From the NCBI GenBank assembly GCA_021782525.1, contig JAJXUY010000056.1, positions 1 to 7,971 on the forward strand: DNA of 7,971 nucleotides, read 5' to 3'. Under the pieces are notes generated by a model. That model was not told the origin of the DNA and ran no database searches. It was given only the letters and a program-made list of their open reading frames with translations. Of this stretch, positions 7,483-7,971 are shown one piece after another; within the stretch, counting starts at the first letter, position 1, and every line of letters starts with the position of its first letter. Both the position numbers and the translations under genes were made by a program. The DNA is from Acidobacteriota bacterium. Its GTDB lineage: Bacteria > Acidobacteriota > Thermoanaerobaculia > Thermoanaerobaculales > Thermoanaerobaculaceae.

Positions 7483-7887
7483 GTGACACCCCTGGACCGG
7501 CAGCGTTGGGCCACCTTCCTCGCCGTCGCGGGACGCGTCGTGCCGGCGGTCGCCGGGCTCGACGCGGCGGGGCGCGAGCGCTTCGCCGCGATCGTCGGCA
7601 CCGCGCTCGCCGCGCGAGCGCCCGCGCTGCGCCGCCAATTCACGCTGTTCCTGAGCGTGCTGCGCTGGGCGCCGGCGCTGCGGTACGGTGCCTCGTTCGA
7701 CCGCCTCGCACCGACGGCGCAGGACGCCGTGCTGCGTTGGTTGATGGACGCGCCGCTCGCCAAGCTGCGCGGCGGCTTCTGGGGCCTGCGGGCGCTCGTC
7801 TTCATGGGCTACTACGGCCAGCCCGAGACGTGGGGCGCGATCGCCTACGCCCCGTCGTTCGCCGGAAACGAGCGCCTCCATGGTTGA
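7483..7887 (+). CDS. Small accessory protein of a GMC oxidoreductase
   Basis: This 134-residue helical protein has no clear catalytic motif. Its second half, FDRLAPTAQDAVLRWLMDAP then FWGLRALVFMGYYGQPETWGAI, is the pattern of small proteins encoded immediately before FAD-dependent GMC oxidoreductases. These resemble the gluconate 2-dehydrogenase subunit 3 group: 'F..L.p..r...l..w' followed by 'R.a...lk.lv...YY..p.vW.aIGY'. Such subunits are thought to help localise or stabilise the flavoenzyme. I see no twin-arginine or signal peptide. The GTG at 7483 is chosen because it sits at the predicted transcription start and the frame upstream is promoter. The 3' end overlaps the start of the oxidoreductase by 8 bp, which suggests coupled translation of two partners. 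Confidence 0.75.
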   Translation: MTPLDRQRWATFLAVAGRVVPAVAGLDAAGRERFAAIVGTALAARAPALRRQFTLFLSVLRWAPALRYGASFDRLAPTAQDAVLRWLMDAPLAKLRGGFWGLRALVFMGYYGQPETWGAIAYAPSFAGNERLHG

Positions 7888-7971
7888 GAAGAGCTACGAC
7901 GTCGTCATCGTCGGCTCCGGCGCCGGCGGCGGCACGGTGGCCAAGGAGCTGGCGCCGCTGGCCCGCCAGGG
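7880..7971 (+). CDS. GMC-type FAD-dependent oxidoreductase, N-terminal part
   Basis: Thirty codons are present before the window ends. The sequence begins MVEKSYDVVIVGSGAGGGTVAKEL, a Rossmann fold with the FAD-binding GxGxxG signature (residues 12-17). The extended GSGAGGGTVAKELA form is typical of the GMC family (cholesterol oxidase-like and alcohol or sugar dehydrogenases). The ATG overlaps the end of the preceding gene by 8 bp (ATGGTTGA). Substrate cannot be judged from this fragment. Pairing with the small subunit supports a two-component dehydrogenase or oxidase. Confidence 0.9.
   Translation, partial: MVEKSYDVVIVGSGAGGGTVAKELAPLARQ

Overview
The window is a very GC-rich (clearly above 70%), densely packed bacterial chromosomal segment. 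Gene content is mostly housekeeping and minor metabolism: base-excision repair, thymidine salvage, a cysteine tRNA, a membrane glycosyltransferase, oxidoreductases. There is no transposase, integrase, CRISPR array or phage gene. Composition and gene types would suit a high-GC soil or sediment lineage such as Acidobacteriota, Myxococcota or Gemmatimonadota. I lean weakly to Acidobacteriota, but no marker gene fixes this. TAG, TGA and ATG/GTG are used as in the standard bacterial code.

Layout. 1-129: tail of a thioredoxin-fold redox protein. 194-886: an exported FmdE-like protein split by an in-frame TAG at 665-667, with recognisable FmdE C-terminal sequence continuing in frame after the stop. 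849-1508 (minus): a class I SAM methyltransferase whose 3' end overlaps that continuation. 1605-2588: a complete aldo/keto reductase, divergent from the methyltransferase. 2608-2721: tRNA-Cys(GCA) with a near-consensus promoter. 2737-2804: a strongly self-complementary leader, followed by a small secreted Cys/His/Met-rich protein with a duplicated module (2860-3315) and a terminator-like hairpin. 3430-4781: a DUF502 membrane protein translationally coupled to endonuclease III. 4820-5422: thymidine kinase. 5440-5537: a large purine/pyrimidine palindrome with a G-quadruplex motif on each strand. 5608-7422: a GT-C type integral membrane glycosyltransferase. 7483-7971: a small accessory protein overlapping the start of a GMC-type flavin oxidoreductase that runs off the window.

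How genes work together. The clearest functional pairs are DUF502-nth (4-bp GTGA overlap) and the small subunit-GMC oxidoreductase pair (8-bp overlap). The rest look like independent short transcription units.

The main regulatory pattern is that genes appear to use two modes of initiation. Three genes have good Shine-Dalgarno sequences (FmdE-like, aldo/keto reductase, metal-binding protein). Five others have no Shine-Dalgarno but carry a -10-like box 6-9 nt before the start codon, as expected for leaderless mRNAs. The best case is the promoter at 7447-7476, whose predicted transcription start falls on the GTG start codon. I see no clear candidate for a new multi-gene system. The points most worth following are the TAG-interrupted FmdE gene, the leaderless pattern, the two-strand quadruplex palindrome and the duplicated metal-binding protein.
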